Assembly: GCA_015852425.1 (NCBI GenBank)
Contig: JAAAIG010000467.1
Coordinates: 1-30,260, forward strand
Length of the DNA: 30,260 nt
Direction: 5' to 3'
Source: Gryganskiella cystojenkinii
Lineage: Eukaryota > Mortierellomycota > Mortierellomycetes > Mortierellales > Mortierellaceae
Below, piece by piece: positions 18,928 through 30,260 of this stretch. Below the pieces are notes generated by a model that saw nothing but the letters and a program-made list of their open reading frames with translations, did no database searches and was not told where the DNA came from. The first letter of the stretch is position 1; each line of letters opens with the position of its first letter. Both the position numbers and the translations under genes were made by a program.

Positions 18928-21900
18928 TTACAAAAGTTTGATCTTGCGAGCAATAAGAAGGAACAAACTGGCCGCTAAAAAGATTGCCGTGACAATCCAA
19001 AAAAACCATGCAAGATCTTCAGACTCTTGCCCTGGCACAGGAACATTCATTCCCCAAAGACCCGTCACCAGATTCATCGGCAAAAGAATACTTCCAAGCA
19101 CAGTCAGTTTGGTCAGCACATCGTTTGTCTCATTCGAGGCGGAAGTCATCTCGATATTGATCTGCGCCAGATAGTTCGAGTGCGATCGAGACAGGATCTT
19201 TTCGTAATGAGACAGATTCTGCAACATGGTGATAATATGATCTAACAGCCACGGACGCAAAAAACCATAAAAATCTGTAAGCAATCGTTCCTTTTTCGTT
19301 CTCGCGATCGCCCACTTGAGAATCGATCCCACACATACCTTGAATATCACCCATGAAGAGGCCGATTTCGCCCATGCCCTTGCGACCCAGTCGACCCTCG
19401 TATCGCTTGATCAATCCCTTGATCACGTCTGCTTTCCCGGTCAGCAGACGCAGCAGACTCATCACTCGCTTGCGACAGTTTCCGATCCGCCTCAACATGT
19501 CCGCTTGTTCAGATTCCTTGAGGATCAAGACTAGTTCGTCAATCATGTCCACTTCAGTCTCAACTTGACGGATCAACGGTGCAAAGGTATCCACAATATC
19601 ATCAATGATCGCATAATTGATCCAGTCTATTTCACAAAAAAAAAGGATAATCTCATCAGAAATGTACTCATTTCCTGAATCCTATTGCCATATATTGCGG
19701 AGGACATCATTTGAACAAACGTCAAAATACCTGGTGTAACCTCCATGCGTTCTTTCAGATGACGAATTCTTTTGCGGACGTTTCGGCAGTGAGGGACGGG
19801 TCGGAAATGATACTACCAAGGATAAAAAGCAAGAAAGGAAAAGCAGCATTAGGCGACACACTTCCTTTCCCTAGCGGAAACACAACAACGTGTACGCTTG
19901 AACTAATTTCCTTACAGATATAATCCCGTTGGGAAAGACCAGGGTATAAACACTCAAAGGTTGCAGGTAATTGTGGCTGTTTTGATCCAACACAAAGGTG
20001 CGGAAGCAAACAAAATAATAGTTGAGAAACATTTCGCACTTTTCGCGTCCTTCCTCCATGAGAATATCCTCTGTCGTTAAAGGATGAATCCTAAAGACTT
20101 GACTCAGCATCCGGATCTCACTGTCTGTGGGTGCCAATACATCCAGCCAGAAGCAACCAGCTTGCAGCATACTAGAAAGTGTCTGCCCCCGAGGAGGAAT
20201 CTCACCCAAAGTTTGTGCATGGACTGTAACAGATGCGGTTGAGTACAATGTGAAGCGGTAGGCGTCATCCAATGGGATCTATTAACGAGCACATGAGCAA
20301 AGAGTCAACAGAAAAAAAGTTTAAAATTGTATGTCAGCTCGTTTCTTAAGGAAAGTAAAAAAAATCACTAGAGAACAATCGTGTTTGAGGTCGAAATGAC
20401 AATCGAGTACTCACTTGGCTCTTGTCACGCTCGCCAAAGAGACTATAGGTCCGATCCGGGACTGTACCAGGTCTTCCCGACATGGTCGATCCGTAGTTTG
20501 ACTCTTTGGCTGCCTTGGAGGAAAGCGGGCCTGGAGTTGTGAAGGAGTTTCCAATCGTGCTGTTCTTGAGCTTGGACAGCAGCCCATTAGAAGAGCTCTT
20601 TGTTCTGACTCTTGTTGGTTCATCCTCTTGGATCATCATCGTTTGGGTTTTGATCTGCTCCTGTCGAATGTACTCTTCCAATGATTCATAGTCAATATCC
20701 AGATTCGATGATTGAAGAGGGAAGCAGACCTGTTGTGATGAGATAATATAGAATAAAAACACCACGGTCAAAATTATGATCAAGTTTTTTTACATACATA
20801 CATACTTGGCATAATAGCGGCTAATGACACGATCAGACAACAACTACTTACATCTTCCTCAGCAACAGAGTGTCGTCGACTTGAAAAGTCATAGCTCGAG
20901 TCCGTCACGTCTTCATAGTCATAGTGGTGCGACATGCCGTGGTTGTCCATGTCGAGAACACGTGCTCCTTTTCTTGCCTCCTTTTGGATTTTGGACAGTC
21001 GGGCATGGAGAGGGACAGGAGAGGTGGTCATCATTCGAGGACCACTGTTCAGAGGTGGTCCAATCGTGGACTCTAATGGCGGAGAAATTGATAAGAACGT
21101 AGGCTCTTTACTCTTGTTTCCTTTCCCGCTCAAGCTTTGTCCTTGCTCCATGGCGTCGACAAGATCTGGCGCGGTCAATTGGGGCATGATAAGGGTATCC
21201 TCTGTCAAGTTCATGTTCAGGCCGTCCTCTGAAGAGCCTATGCTGACACTTCGATGGCTGAGAGGACGGCTAGAGTTGGCTGATGGGTTCCTATGAGAAG
21301 GTGTCCTTCGGGAAGTAAAGGAGCCAGAGTGAGAGGAAGCTCTGGAAGGCTGAGTTGGCAAGGGTGGACGATCGTTGGAAGCTTGTTGTTGGTGCTGTTG
21401 TGACAGTTGCTGTCGTTGCTGTTCTAGTTGCTGCTGTACTTGCTGTTGTTGAGAATTGATTCGTCTCTTGGAGCGGGACGTTCGAGAGGCCCGCGAGCTC
21501 CTTGAGGCCTTTGATGAAGTAGTAGAAGAAGCGACAGAGGAAATGGAAGGACGCCGTAAATGGGATCCAATCTTTTTGTTACCATGGCGGTGGCCATTGG
21601 GAGAAGAGTAGGATTGATCGCGTAGATCCTGATCCTGTTCTCGATATTGATCTCTAAACGAGTTTTGTGGTCGCGTGGTGGTCTGTTGTTGCTGCTGTTG
21701 CCGCTGCTGCTGCTGGTGTTGGTGCTGCTGCTGGTGCTGGAGATGTTGGTGATCCCGGAACTGACGTTGTAACGGCTGATGATCCACAAATGACCCTCCG
21801 TAGAGATAGGATGTAGCGCCTTCGTCGTAGCTACTCGAGTAGTGATCATCGGGAAGAAGTGATCGTGACAAAGAGCGCGCATACGAGGTTGTGGAAGACA

Positions 21901-22150
21901 CTGTGGCTGGCACAAGGGCGTTTCCAAGCAACGGGGCAGACTCGTTCATACTGTCTGCGTTCTCGGACGTTCTCTTCCCACGGCGTCGTTGTCGTTGCTG
22001 CCGTTGTTTCCTCCCGGACCGGTCAGAGTCAGAGTCTCTTATAAAGTCATTGTCGTGCAGGCTGAGGATGCTTTTCGAGAGTGCCGAGAGGTCCGGTGAT
22101 GAGGGTCGCGCAGGAGACGAAGGAATGTCGCGGGATGGGATGTTGTCCAT
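18928..22150 (-). CDS. CorA-family Mg2+ transporter, ALR/MNR2 type, 6 exons, 897 aa
   Basis: Exons on the minus strand are 20,852-22,150, 20,415-20,729, 19,916-20,278, 19,731-19,812, 19,339-19,626 and 18,928-19,274; all junctions keep frame. Residues 1-450 are low-complexity, Ser- and Gln-rich (poly-Q near 135-156 and 233-256). The CorA cytosolic domain follows (F-W-L-D-V, H-P-L-T-T-E-D-I, R-P-V-P-H-C-R-N-V-R, D-W-I-N-Y-A-I-I-D-D-I-V-D). The C-terminus has TM1 (about 836-856), the diagnostic G-M-N (857-859) and TM2 (about 871-891). CorA proteins form pentameric Mg2+ channels. The long polar N-terminus and R-x-V-P-H block match fungal ALR1/ALR2 (plasma membrane) and MNR2 (vacuolar) proteins; I cannot choose between them. 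The start at 22,150 is chosen because sequence upstream is CT-rich leader. It is divergent from COQ3. Confidence 0.95.
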
Positions 22151-22765
22151 TGGAAAATACGATTGCAGTTGAGAGGGTATGGAATGGAATGAACAGAGCA
22201 CAAAAGGGAAAGAAATAAAAAAAAGTTGGAAAGAGAAAAGAAGGAAAGAACAACCGAACGAACGAACGAAAGATAGCAAGAAAGAAAGGTCGCACTTGAC
22301 ACTTGCTATGATTCTGTTTGTGTGGGACGTAACGTGAAACTTTTTTCAGTCGAGAGTCAGAGACATACTACACACACATGCACACCAGTCTTCTTTGACG
22401 GGGCAAAAAGTCCAGTTCAAGAAAAGAAAATGACGGATTGACACACCACAAGAGCAAAATATGAGAAAAGGAGGCTGAAGAAACGTTCGAGAGGATGACG
22501 AGAGAAGGGGAAGGAGACAGGAGCGTGCGAAATGAAAATCGAGACTACCCAGCAACACGTCGCTGTGATTCAATCCCCGGTTTTGGTGTGATGATGGGTC
22601 AAGGGCATATTTTTTTCTTTTTGGTGGCCAAATAAATCACCTGATAGATTCAACGTTGATCGCACACGCTACAACCACCCGATAAGATCACACACCCAAA
22701 AATGTGAGCATGCGTCCCTTCGCATTTACTGTTCATTAAAAACAACGACACTTGCCATTCTCACC
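22151..22765. promoter_or_regulatory. Divergent promoter region, CorA transporter / COQ3
   Basis: No gene is seen in these 615 bp. The minus strand directly upstream of the transporter ATG is strongly C+T-rich (opposite the GA-rich 22,200-22,300), including GAAC repeats at 22,250-22,270. Near COQ3 the plus strand is AT-richer with CACACACCC and ends CTCACC before the ATG. ACACACATGC repeats lie at about 22,370-22,385. Confidence 0.55.
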
Positions 22766-24031
22766 ATGGCAACGCTTCTCCGTCGGACAACTCTCGCCTC
22801 GGTCAAAACCGCGGCAAGCAGGATCTACTGCGCGCATCCAACGACCCACGCTGCCCTGACTCCCGTCCGCCACCTTGCAATCTCGTCGACGCGTCTTCAT
22901 AGTAACCACTCGTCGGAAAAGAGCAGTCCCACAACAGTCTCGGGATCCTCCGTCTTTACCGTCAACGAGGATGAGATTGCCAAATTTGCTGCTATGTCGG
23001 ACGAATGGTGGGCTCCTCAGGGGCCTTTCAAGATGCTCCATCTCATGAACCCCCCTCGAATCCGCTATATTCGAAACAGGCTCTTGGCCTCGGGCACTGC
23101 TCTCGGTGAAAATGCAGCTCCAACCACTGGGGACTCTAGAGCGAGATTTCCTCTTCAGGGTCTTCGTATCCTCGATGTCGGATGTGGCGGTGGACTCCTT
23201 GCTGAGGTATAAATAGGAAATAGTCGATAACTACTCCGGGAGGGAGGGAGCGATCTAATGATTTGCTTTGAGCCTAACATCTCTACCTCTGTATGGCGAT
23301 TTTCAATAGGCTTTGGCGAGATTGGGTGCGACAGTGACAGGGTTGGATGCGTCGATCGAAAATATTCAGATGGCAAGAATCCATGCCAAAAAGGATCCTC
23401 TTTTCAACGGCGGTGGCTCACCTGGATCACTGGAATACAGGCATCAGACTGCAGGTAAACGATTGCTTGGATTCTTCTGTCTCTGGTCTCTAGACTGAAC
23501 TTTCCGTTCACAGCCATGACAACACTCACACGCACATATTTTGCATTGATTCATTGGTGCACTATAGAACAACTACTGGAACAAGGTCAGCAGTTTGATG
23601 TGGTTTGCTCGATGGAGGTCATTGAACATGTCGATAATCCTGCAGGATTTCTCAGGGTTCTGGGGCAGCTGGTTAAACCCAACGGCGATCTGATCTTGTC
23701 CACGATCTCTCGGACGCCTCTGGCTTATTTATTGACTGTCTTCAGTGCGGAGCATCTTCTCCGAATGGTACCTGTGGGCACTCATCATTGGTCGAAGTAC
23801 ATCACCCCAGAGGAGCTCACTAAAGGAGTCGAGGATCTGGCCCAGTGCAAGGTCTTGAACGTTCAAGGGATCGGATTTAATCCTCTCTCGGGCCAATGGG
23901 AGCTAACCAAGAGTCGGTCGTCGTCCTCAGAGGATACGGATTCAGGACTACTATCCTTGCTTGGATCGTCATTTGCAGAAAGCGTAAACTATTTCCTAGC
24001 GGCTAAAAAGACTGGTCCCCCATCACCATGA
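22766..24031 (+). CDS. COQ3: Ubiquinone biosynthesis O-methyltransferase, mitochondrial, 3 exons, 349 aa
   Basis: Exons are 22,766-23,206, 23,310-23,454 and 23,568-24,031; introns are 103 and 113 bp and all frames join. The first 45 or so residues are rich in Arg, Ser, Thr and Ala without acids, as in a mitochondrial targeting peptide. The SAM-binding motif I reads I-L-D-V-G-C-G-G-G-L-L (135-145), split from the next strand by intron 1. Later come V-T-G-L-D-A-S (motif II), S-M-E-V-I-E-H-V-D-N-P (210-220) and T-H-H-W-S-K-Y-I-T-P-E-E-L, all characteristic of UbiG/COQ3. The enzyme carries out both O-methylations of ubiquinone synthesis in the mitochondrial matrix face of the CoQ complex. Length matches fungal COQ3. 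It is convergent with the PH-like gene. Confidence 0.96.
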
Positions 24032-24302
24032 ACACAATAATAATAAACTGTATTATACATTTAAAAAGCAGAAGAAAAAAAGCGTCTTTTGGTAGATGCT
24101 GGGTGCCCAATGGTCTCCAATCCAGAAATGTCTGTGAAGCATTTTACCTAACAATGGCTTGGCCGTGGATGAACATTAAAAATAACTCGGCGGCTTTTTT
24201 TTTTCTGCAGACACGTATCCAAGTAACGAGTGAAAATAAATCCACAGGGCAATCGTAATCACGTTGACTTTATTCCTTTGTGAAATAGTGCTCCTTAATG
24301 TA
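24032..24302. terminator. Shared 3' region of convergent genes COQ3 and PH-like
   Basis: This 271-bp gap lies between two converging stop codons. The COQ3 side has AATAATAATAAACTG at about 24,036-24,050, a possible polyadenylation signal. Another AATAAA lies at about 24,235 on the plus strand. The assignment is by position and word only. Confidence 0.4.
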
Positions 24303-27300
24303 TTAGATACCGAAGCGATGAATATCCTCCCAGCGTTTCTTCAAGTCACTTACAGGCATAAGATGCTCCATATGAACGCCAGTCTTGTCATCTGCGTTGT
24401 CATTCAGAGAAGCAGACGAAAGAATCAACGACTCAGATTGTTGTTGCTTTCTCAAGTACCGGGTTGCCTGTACAACTTCAGTTGCGTGACTCAGAGTCTG
24501 GGTCTTGCTTTGATCGCTCGACAGGGAAAGGGTCGAGAACTGAGACATGGAACGGACCACCACGGCTTTGGCGCTTGTAGTCTTTGCCCAGAACTTTGTC
24601 AGATCTGCCACTGAGGGTGTAGCCATCTCTTCGCCCTCGTAATTCTTTTCCTTCGAGGTTTCCATAAAGTGAGAGAGAGAACCGCTCTTGACAAGATCAC
24701 CAAATGAAGACGCATCGAAGTCGAGTCGTTGGAAACCTACGCTTTCTGGCTCATGTTGCTGTTCTTGTTGCAACAACAAAAGCGCACTCTTACTCTTTGG
24801 GTAAAATGTCGCAGTTGATCCGTTCAAGGACTCAACTTCGTCTTCCTCAGGAACCGTTTCCAGATAGGTGACCTGTCTCGCCATCATTTCCCCTGCCAAA
24901 GACACTGTGAGAACAGGCTCGAGGATCTCAAGCTCGAGCTGGTGGTATTGCCCGCTGTCTCTGTCTCGGACGGCTTTGCTGACGGTAGGTTCCGACTCGA
25001 TTATGGCCTCCAACACATCCTTTTGGAACGCAACCGAGGCCAACTCCAGTGTTTCCTCGATCGATCTGGCGGTACATAGCCGGTTCATTTTTTTGAGAAT
25101 AAACGCCTGAACTGCGTCGAGTTTGCCTTCGGGTCCAACAATCTTGTAAATCTCCAAGGACTTGTGCTTGACAACTGATCTTGCCGGGATCGTATGATAC
25201 AGCGGTCGGGTGCGGTATACCGCATGAGTCTGCCAGAGCGATAACTGCATCTCGGTCTTGGAGATGCGTGTGTACCCATTGGTGTTGCCGAGAGTTTGTA
25301 TCCAGCTGGGTCCAACTTCAAAGGCCATATGTCTGGAAAGTCTGGAGTCCAAGAGCAAGACACCGTTCGAGTGATCTCTACAAGTCACCGGATTGAAGAA
25401 TCCGACGCAAAGAGCCTTAGGGAAATGTGACATCTTTCTAAATTCGATATGGCACCTGCCCAATGGGCACCACTCGCGACCAGCCTCGAGATGCTCATCG
25501 CCTTCCACGCTTGGAAGAGTCGAGTAAGGGCGAACGGTTTTTTTGGACACCTGGAAAGCCTCGGATCGATCAACTCGCAAGATGACATTATCCTTTGAAA
25601 CAGGGAACTTCTCCATCAAGGTCTCAAACAAGGTCTCAAACTCGCGTACGCGCTCAGAGGTTTCTAAGTTGATGAAGTACATCTCCAAGAAAACGATACG
25701 CTTGAGCTCCGGCTCGAATCGAATCGACATCTCGGGGTTCAAGAATCCATGACCATAACAATCGATCAACTCAGGAGGGTGAGCCAAGTATTTGCGACCT
25801 TTCTTGTCCATACGCCAAAGTCCTTGGCCTTCGGTGGTGGTATAGTTTCGACGACAACGACGATGGATTGTAAAGATAGGACAGTTCAATCGATCATGAT
25901 CCTTCCTGTCCTCAATCCCGATTCCGAATTCGGCCTCGACAGTGTTTCCTGTCCGGGTGCATTCGAGAATAACTCGAGCATCGTGTAGAAAGGGACCCTT
26001 CTTGCGTAGTTCCATCATGCAAAACGTCGGCAAGAACATTAGACCATCTACGGGGATCTTGGGGACAGCCCATATGTTGGGGCGGGAGAGTTGGAAATGA
26101 CGCGAGTACGCTTCGCCATCCGTTTTGGGGATACCGCTCATGTCAAAGACGCTGCCCTCGGGGTTGCATGACTCGTCATCGTCCTCCTCACTTTCATTTT
26201 CCTCATCATTGTCTTGCTTTTCATTGGTTGCCAGGAGAGTTCTGTTTCGGGAGGCGACTAAGCCATCGGTATGAATAATGTTTGCCTTACTGAGGTTCAT
26301 AGCCTTGCCGACAAAGTTAAAGGTCTTGCCGAGAGACATGAACGCGCGATGAACAGGGTTCTTTTTCTTTTCAAGGCTTGATGGCTCGATAATCGTGTTT
26401 ACAGCCGCATTGGTATTCGCCAGGGGAGTTACAGTGGGTGTCGGTTTGAGAAGCCCCGGTAAAGGAGCCAGCGGCATCTTGGCAACTAGATTTGAATCGG
26501 CAACAAAAAAAAATTAATATCAGTTAAGTAATTATCTGTCACGCATATTAATTAACAGTTAAAGGGAATTCTGATCGGTGGCTTACGTTTCGCATCCAAC
26601 AAGCGGCGTGCACGTGTAGGCTTTGGCTGCTCAATGTTCAATGCACGAGCGCACTTGATCCAAGCATCACGTTCCTCTCCAGACTGAGTCTGCAAGATGT
26701 AAGAGGTCTCGTTGTAAAAACACAGCATGACGATGTTGTGGGACCCAAATCGAGGGTGAGAGATATCGGGTGTCGATGAGATCTGGGTATCCATAACAAG
26801 GACGGGTTCGTGGACCAGTCGGAGAGTATGATGAGCAGTTGCCCACAAGGCACGCTTCTCGGCAGTCTCGGAGGCCTTACGGCTCAGATTTCTGGAGGTT
26901 TCAGGCGCATGGATGACCTCACACAAGTACACGACACTATCGGTGACGATCAATCTATACTTCTTTGGCGAGTGCTTAGTAACGGTTTCTTTACTGTACC
27001 ACTTGCTAGGATCGCAGTCCCATGGAATTGGAGAAGACGAGATGAACTCTTGCAAGAACCCTTCATGCATAATAGTGCAGTCCGAGAGCGGCATCAGCCG
27101 GGAGAAAAGAGGTCGAATCGAGCTCATAGCAGCATGACGGTCCTCTTCTGTCGTCAACGCGTTGTTCTTGGGGATAGACACGCCTAGATTTCGATAGTCG
27201 ATCTGTTGGTGGATCGATCGCACAGACTTTGTGGTTAGGTATGACTTCCTGGCCTTCACATACGTAGGATGGACGACCTCGTCATTGTAGCAAATAAGGG

Positions 27301-28511
27301 CATTGATGGACCCAATCATCGAGAATCGATCAGTGGCCATGCCAGTCTTCTTGTAAATACGAGCCAGCATGGCAAAGTGTCTCATTTGCATCCCCCAATG
27401 ATCCGAAATACCCTTATATCGAGCCCAGAGCGATAATGGCAATGCTTCAGCGAGGGCGGTAACGACCGTCGACTGAGTTTGGCTATTGCCAGAAGTGTTG
27501 TTTTTGTTGCAGAAGTACAGTTGCCGTCTGCTCTTCTTCCTGGCTAAGGCGGTAGTAGCGGCGGCACTATGGTGCTCTAGATCGTGTTGTTGCATGCATT
27601 CACCAAGATCAACGATCGAGTGATGAACAGCAGGCCAGCTGCGGATCATGTCGATGGTATCTGTTTGGGTTTCCTCTACAAATCGGGCTAGGGACACAAT
27701 TGCGTGGTCGAGATCTGGTTGGGTTTCGAGGAGCTCGTCAAGTTTTTGTTGAGCGTCGAGAACACGAGAGCATCGGTCTGAGGCTTGTTTGAGTTCTAAG
27801 GTTATTGCACCAGCGAGTCCCACCGTCGTAGCTGCTGTGGTCATCGCCTGCATCTCCTCAGCGAGCGACTATTTTGACCATATTACCAATAACAATAAAA
27901 AAAAGAAAATAAATTGTGAGGTCAGGCTCTAACGGTTCAAATCTTTAGTCATTTCATTTTTTTTTGTACCCTGAGACTCAAAGTCATCGGACGGTGGGCA
28001 TCGGAGAGCTCTTGCACAGTGCAAGCCTTGCTATTAATCTCGTTCGTCTGGACAAATTGTAGTTGGAACTCTTCTCTCGTGAATTTGTTCTCCCATAGGA
28101 AGAGCTTTTTTTCAATCTATGACGATTTTGTAATGGCACCGAATTAGCAGGTCAAAGTAACAACGAACCCACGAAACTAACTCTTTTCCAACGGCCACTT
28201 ACGAGGTCCTCGTCTAACTCGCCCACGGTATCGATCCAGTGAGACTTATCATAAACAATCGCAGGTATTGGGGCTGATGGTTTGGGTTGGTGCTTTTCTT
28301 GTTCGAGTAACTGGTCCATCTTCTCATAATGGTCCATGGGAATTTTCCTCCAGGCCATGTATTCCTCTCTGTATTTCTCAGGAATGTTTTCTGGTCGTTC
28401 ATACATTGGGTGACGCCATGGTTTTGAGAAATCGCGAGCACGAGTGAAATATTCAAAGTCTTCTGGCACGTTGTCGGCGTATTGAACGTGTGCCGCAATT
28501 GGTCCTGGCAT
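24303..28511 (-). CDS. Large PH-domain-like protein, 4 exons, about 1306 aa
   Basis: Proposed exons on the minus strand are 28,203-28,511, 27,970-28,116, 26,587-27,868 and 24,303-26,485; every junction keeps frame. Residues 1-152 are polar and helical (D-N-V-P-E-D-F-E-Y-F, W-R-H-P-M-Y-E-R-P). About 158-410 are mostly helical (heptad-like L-D-E-L-L near 195). About 414-564 look like a pleckstrin-homology fold: H-E-G-F-L-Q-E-F, K-K-Y-R-L-I-V-T-D, and a final helix E-E-R-D-A-W-I-K-C-A-R. The last 726 residues have a conserved-looking but unrecognised region and acidic/Gln-rich linkers. A helical region before a PH fold recalls DH-PH or BAR-PH proteins, so a membrane-linked signalling role is possible but unproven. 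The join between exons 2 and 3 (intron 27,869-27,969) is in frame; if it is wrong, there are two genes, a 158-aa protein and one starting at 27,853. Confidence 0.7.
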
Positions 28512-29430
28512 AGTGATGTGCGCGTTTGTATATGAAAGATGTGTTGGCTTTCGGCAGTTTTAGTTTGCGATCCTCTGGGCGATGTTACGGCAAAAAAAAA
28601 AAAAAAAAAAATGGAAAGGATCACAGTGGACCAGACAAGCGGGAGTAGTGACACTGTGAAGAGGGAGAGAAAGAGGGGGAGACAGAGACAGACAGAGACA
28701 GACAGAGGGGGAGAGGAAGATAGCGATTAGAGGAAGACATGCAATTTGTGGCCGATGGATAGGATGCAATGGAATGATAAAGGTTGAAAGAGTAGAGAGA
28801 GGATGGTCAAAATAAAGAACCTACAGTGCTTGAGATCGATTGTGAGCAATAAGGTGGGAATAATGTGTAAGTGTCGACAAGGAGTGAAGAGTACGGGAGT
28901 GAGAAGACAAGATGCAGGATTATGCAGTTCAAGTCTAAGGTCGACTATTGGGGAGGAGCAGACTTGCGTGTATGAGAAATCTCAACAGAATACTGAAAGT
29001 AAGGGAGTACCCATGAACGATAAATGCCAACGTCTGGTCGAGATTTCAATTACCAACGGGCGGTGCGCAGGACGTCGCTTTTCGGCCTTTTGTCATCATT
29101 GATCGAAGAATACCTGATGTTCTTTTCTTTATCTCTGTCTGCACTGAGAACACAATGCGAAGAAATCGCAGGTGGTGCTGTGTAAAACAGATAGAGGGAG
29201 GGACAGGGAGGAAGGAGAGAAGACCAAATCGCGAAACTGGAACTTGGAATCAAGATGCTCAGTCGTAGTGGTCCAGATAGAGCCCTTTCCTTTCTATTTT
29301 TCCTTTGTGCGAGGGGGACGGACTTTACCACAGAAACACGCATGTTGCACGTGACACACTCAAGTCAAGTCACAATATTATTTACCAGAATGTCGAGCAA
29401 GGCATTCATTCATTCACCTTCTCGACAACC
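28512..29430. promoter_or_regulatory. Divergent promoter region, PH-like gene / AIM41-like gene
   Basis: About 920 bp without a supported gene. On the PH-like side the minus strand is C+T-rich over 28,650-28,730, where the plus strand carries GACAGA repeats (GAGACAGACAGAGACAGACAGAG-type, 28,680-28,710), and a poly-A run lies at about 28,591-28,610. On the AIM41 side a shorter C+T tract (about 29,284-29,305) lies about 130 bp before the ATG. GCACGTGAC (about 29,346), an E-box-like CACGTG, lies 80 bp upstream. The middle part shows nothing I can interpret. Confidence 0.5.
28680..28712. repeat. GACAGA-type microsatellite
   Basis: Several tandem GACAGA units with a short interruption sit inside a longer G+A-rich tract in the promoter of the PH-like gene. 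Confidence 0.75.
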
Positions 29431-30193
29431 ATGACCATTCTGACGCTCCTCCGCACCACTCTTGCCAGGGCACCTGCTCGAGTCTTAAGCTACTCTACAC
29501 AAGGTATGAAAACTACTTTGGAGAAATACCCTCTGTATATTTTTGTCTTTTTAGATCTTGCCCCCGCTCACCCAAAATATGTATCTTTCTTTTGTCCACC
29601 TTCGATCTATTAGCCGCACCTGCTGCTGCCCCGCTCTTGCTCCGCATTAAAGCAGATGTCAAAGAAGCTATGCGTTCCAGAGACAAGGAGCGCTTGGCCG
29701 TTGTCAAAGTACGTGATAGACAGTAAAAATTTGAACTCGCGCGTTGCTTTTCCTCGTTCCGTGGGACCTGATCATCCTGTTTTTCAACCTGCTATGTCCT
29801 GATATATTTACCTATTAGGGAATCTTGAGCGACCTGACTTACCTCGAAAAGTCTCCTCAAGCCCCCGCTGAGGTCACAGATTCCGTGATCCAGGTTCTGG
29901 TTCAAAAATCGATCAAGAAACGCCAGGAGTCTGTCTTGTCGTTCCAAAACGCCGGTCGAGACGAGCAGGCCGCTCAGGAAGTCAAGGAAATCGAGATGTT
30001 GAAGGTCTATCTTCCCAAGGCCATGACAGAGCAAGAAATTGAGGATGCTGTTCGTAAAGTCGTTCAGGAACAAGGCGCCACCGGTGTCAAGGACCTCGGC
30101 AAGGTCATGAAAGAGTTGAGTTCTTTGGACCCTGCTAAAGCCCCAAAGAAGACTGTCAGCGACACTGTCAAGAGAGTCCTCTCATCCTTGTAA
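29431..30193 (+). CDS. AIM41: Mitochondrial GatB/YqeY-domain protein (AIM41-like), 3 exons, 180 aa
   Basis: Exons are 29,431-29,503, 29,614-29,708 and 29,819-30,193; both introns are 110 bp. The N-terminus (L-L-R-T-T-L-A-R-A-P-A-R-V-L-S-Y) is a typical mitochondrial targeting peptide, confined to exon 1. The rest is a single YqeY domain: I-K-A-D-V-K-E-A-M-R-S-R-D-K-E-R-L near the start, I-K-K-R-Q-E-S-V near the middle, then Y-L-P-K-A-M-T-E-Q-E-I and K-D-L-G-K-V-M-K-E-L. YqeY shares its fold with the tail domain of GatB, the tRNA-dependent amidotransferase subunit; yeast AIM41 is the fungal representative, of unclear function. Length matches. The ATG follows a CT/AC-rich leader and is in frame with the targeting peptide. 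The symbol is by family resemblance. Confidence 0.92.
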
Positions 30194-30221
30194 AAACGCA
30201 TTTGATTAGTCATGTAATATA

Positions 30222-30254
30222 TTTCATCCTCTCTCTCTCTCTCTCTCTCTTTTT
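30222..30254. repeat. CT microsatellite in the 3' flank of AIM41-like gene
   Basis: About eleven CT units run into a T tract at the window edge, 35 bp after the stop codon. The T tract may be part of the next promoter or of the 3' UTR. Confidence 0.85.
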
Positions 30255-30260
30255 TTCTTT

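Noticed and set aside
21424..21927. Minus-strand open frame of 167 codons inside the transporter gene
   Set aside because: It is an out-of-frame shadow of the Gln/Ser-rich first exon of the CorA gene.
22346..22573. Minus-strand open frame of 75 codons in the CorA/COQ3 promoter
   Set aside because: Leu/Ser/Phe-rich translation of a pyrimidine tract; no start context or conserved motif.
25085..25988. Several plus- and minus-strand open frames within the PH-like gene
   Set aside because: They are out-of-frame shadows of the long coding exon 24,303-26,485.

Overview
This window is nuclear DNA of a filamentous fungus. Intron density is high (many GT..AG introns of 46-240 bp), promoters are pyrimidine-rich, and housekeeping genes are clearly eukaryotic (RPL22, mitochondrial COQ3, ALR/MNR2-type CorA). 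A Crinkler-type N-terminus starting MTDN, next to a large decayed gene family, fits an early-diverging fungus. I infer Mucoromycota, most likely a Mortierella-like species, but no rRNA or marker gene here proves it.

The window has two halves. Bases 1 to about 17,700 are accessory and mostly broken. In order they hold a non-LTR retrotransposon fragment (1-340, -); a Crinkler N-terminal pseudogene (382-704, -); a large multi-exon pseudogene P1 (1078-5962, +) carrying a small inverted-repeat element (1561-1755); two small unrecognised ORFs; an intact intronless 2OG-Fe(II) oxygenase (6996-8015, -); an unrecognised, possibly transposon-derived pseudogene (9623-10950, -); and three more pseudogenes, B (11135-11633, -), A (11712-13026, -) and C (13832-15434, +). 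P1, A, B and C share one domain core: G-R-K-[IV]-D-[IL], then 14-19 residues later E-x-K (N-x-K in C), then R/C-K-N. Where they continue, they end in a G-D-V-A-G-F-V-G-x-F type block. The core resembles a PD-(D/E)XK nuclease fold. P1 and C also share an intron of the same phase just before a Cys-Glu pair. The main find is therefore a local graveyard of one lineage-specific, probably nuclease-like family beside a Crinkler head.

Bases 17,940 to the end are a compact, intact housekeeping block: RPL22 (18025-18749, -), a CorA/ALR-MNR2 Mg2+ transporter (18928-22150, -), COQ3 (22766-24031, +), a 1306-aa PH-domain-like protein (24303-28511, -) and a mitochondrial GatB/YqeY (AIM41-like) protein (29431-30193, +). 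CorA/COQ3 and PH/AIM41 are divergent pairs with CT-rich promoters; COQ3/PH is a convergent pair 271 bp apart. All of these keep their reading frames across every predicted splice junction. The many frameshifts and stops in the left half are therefore unlikely to be general sequencing error.
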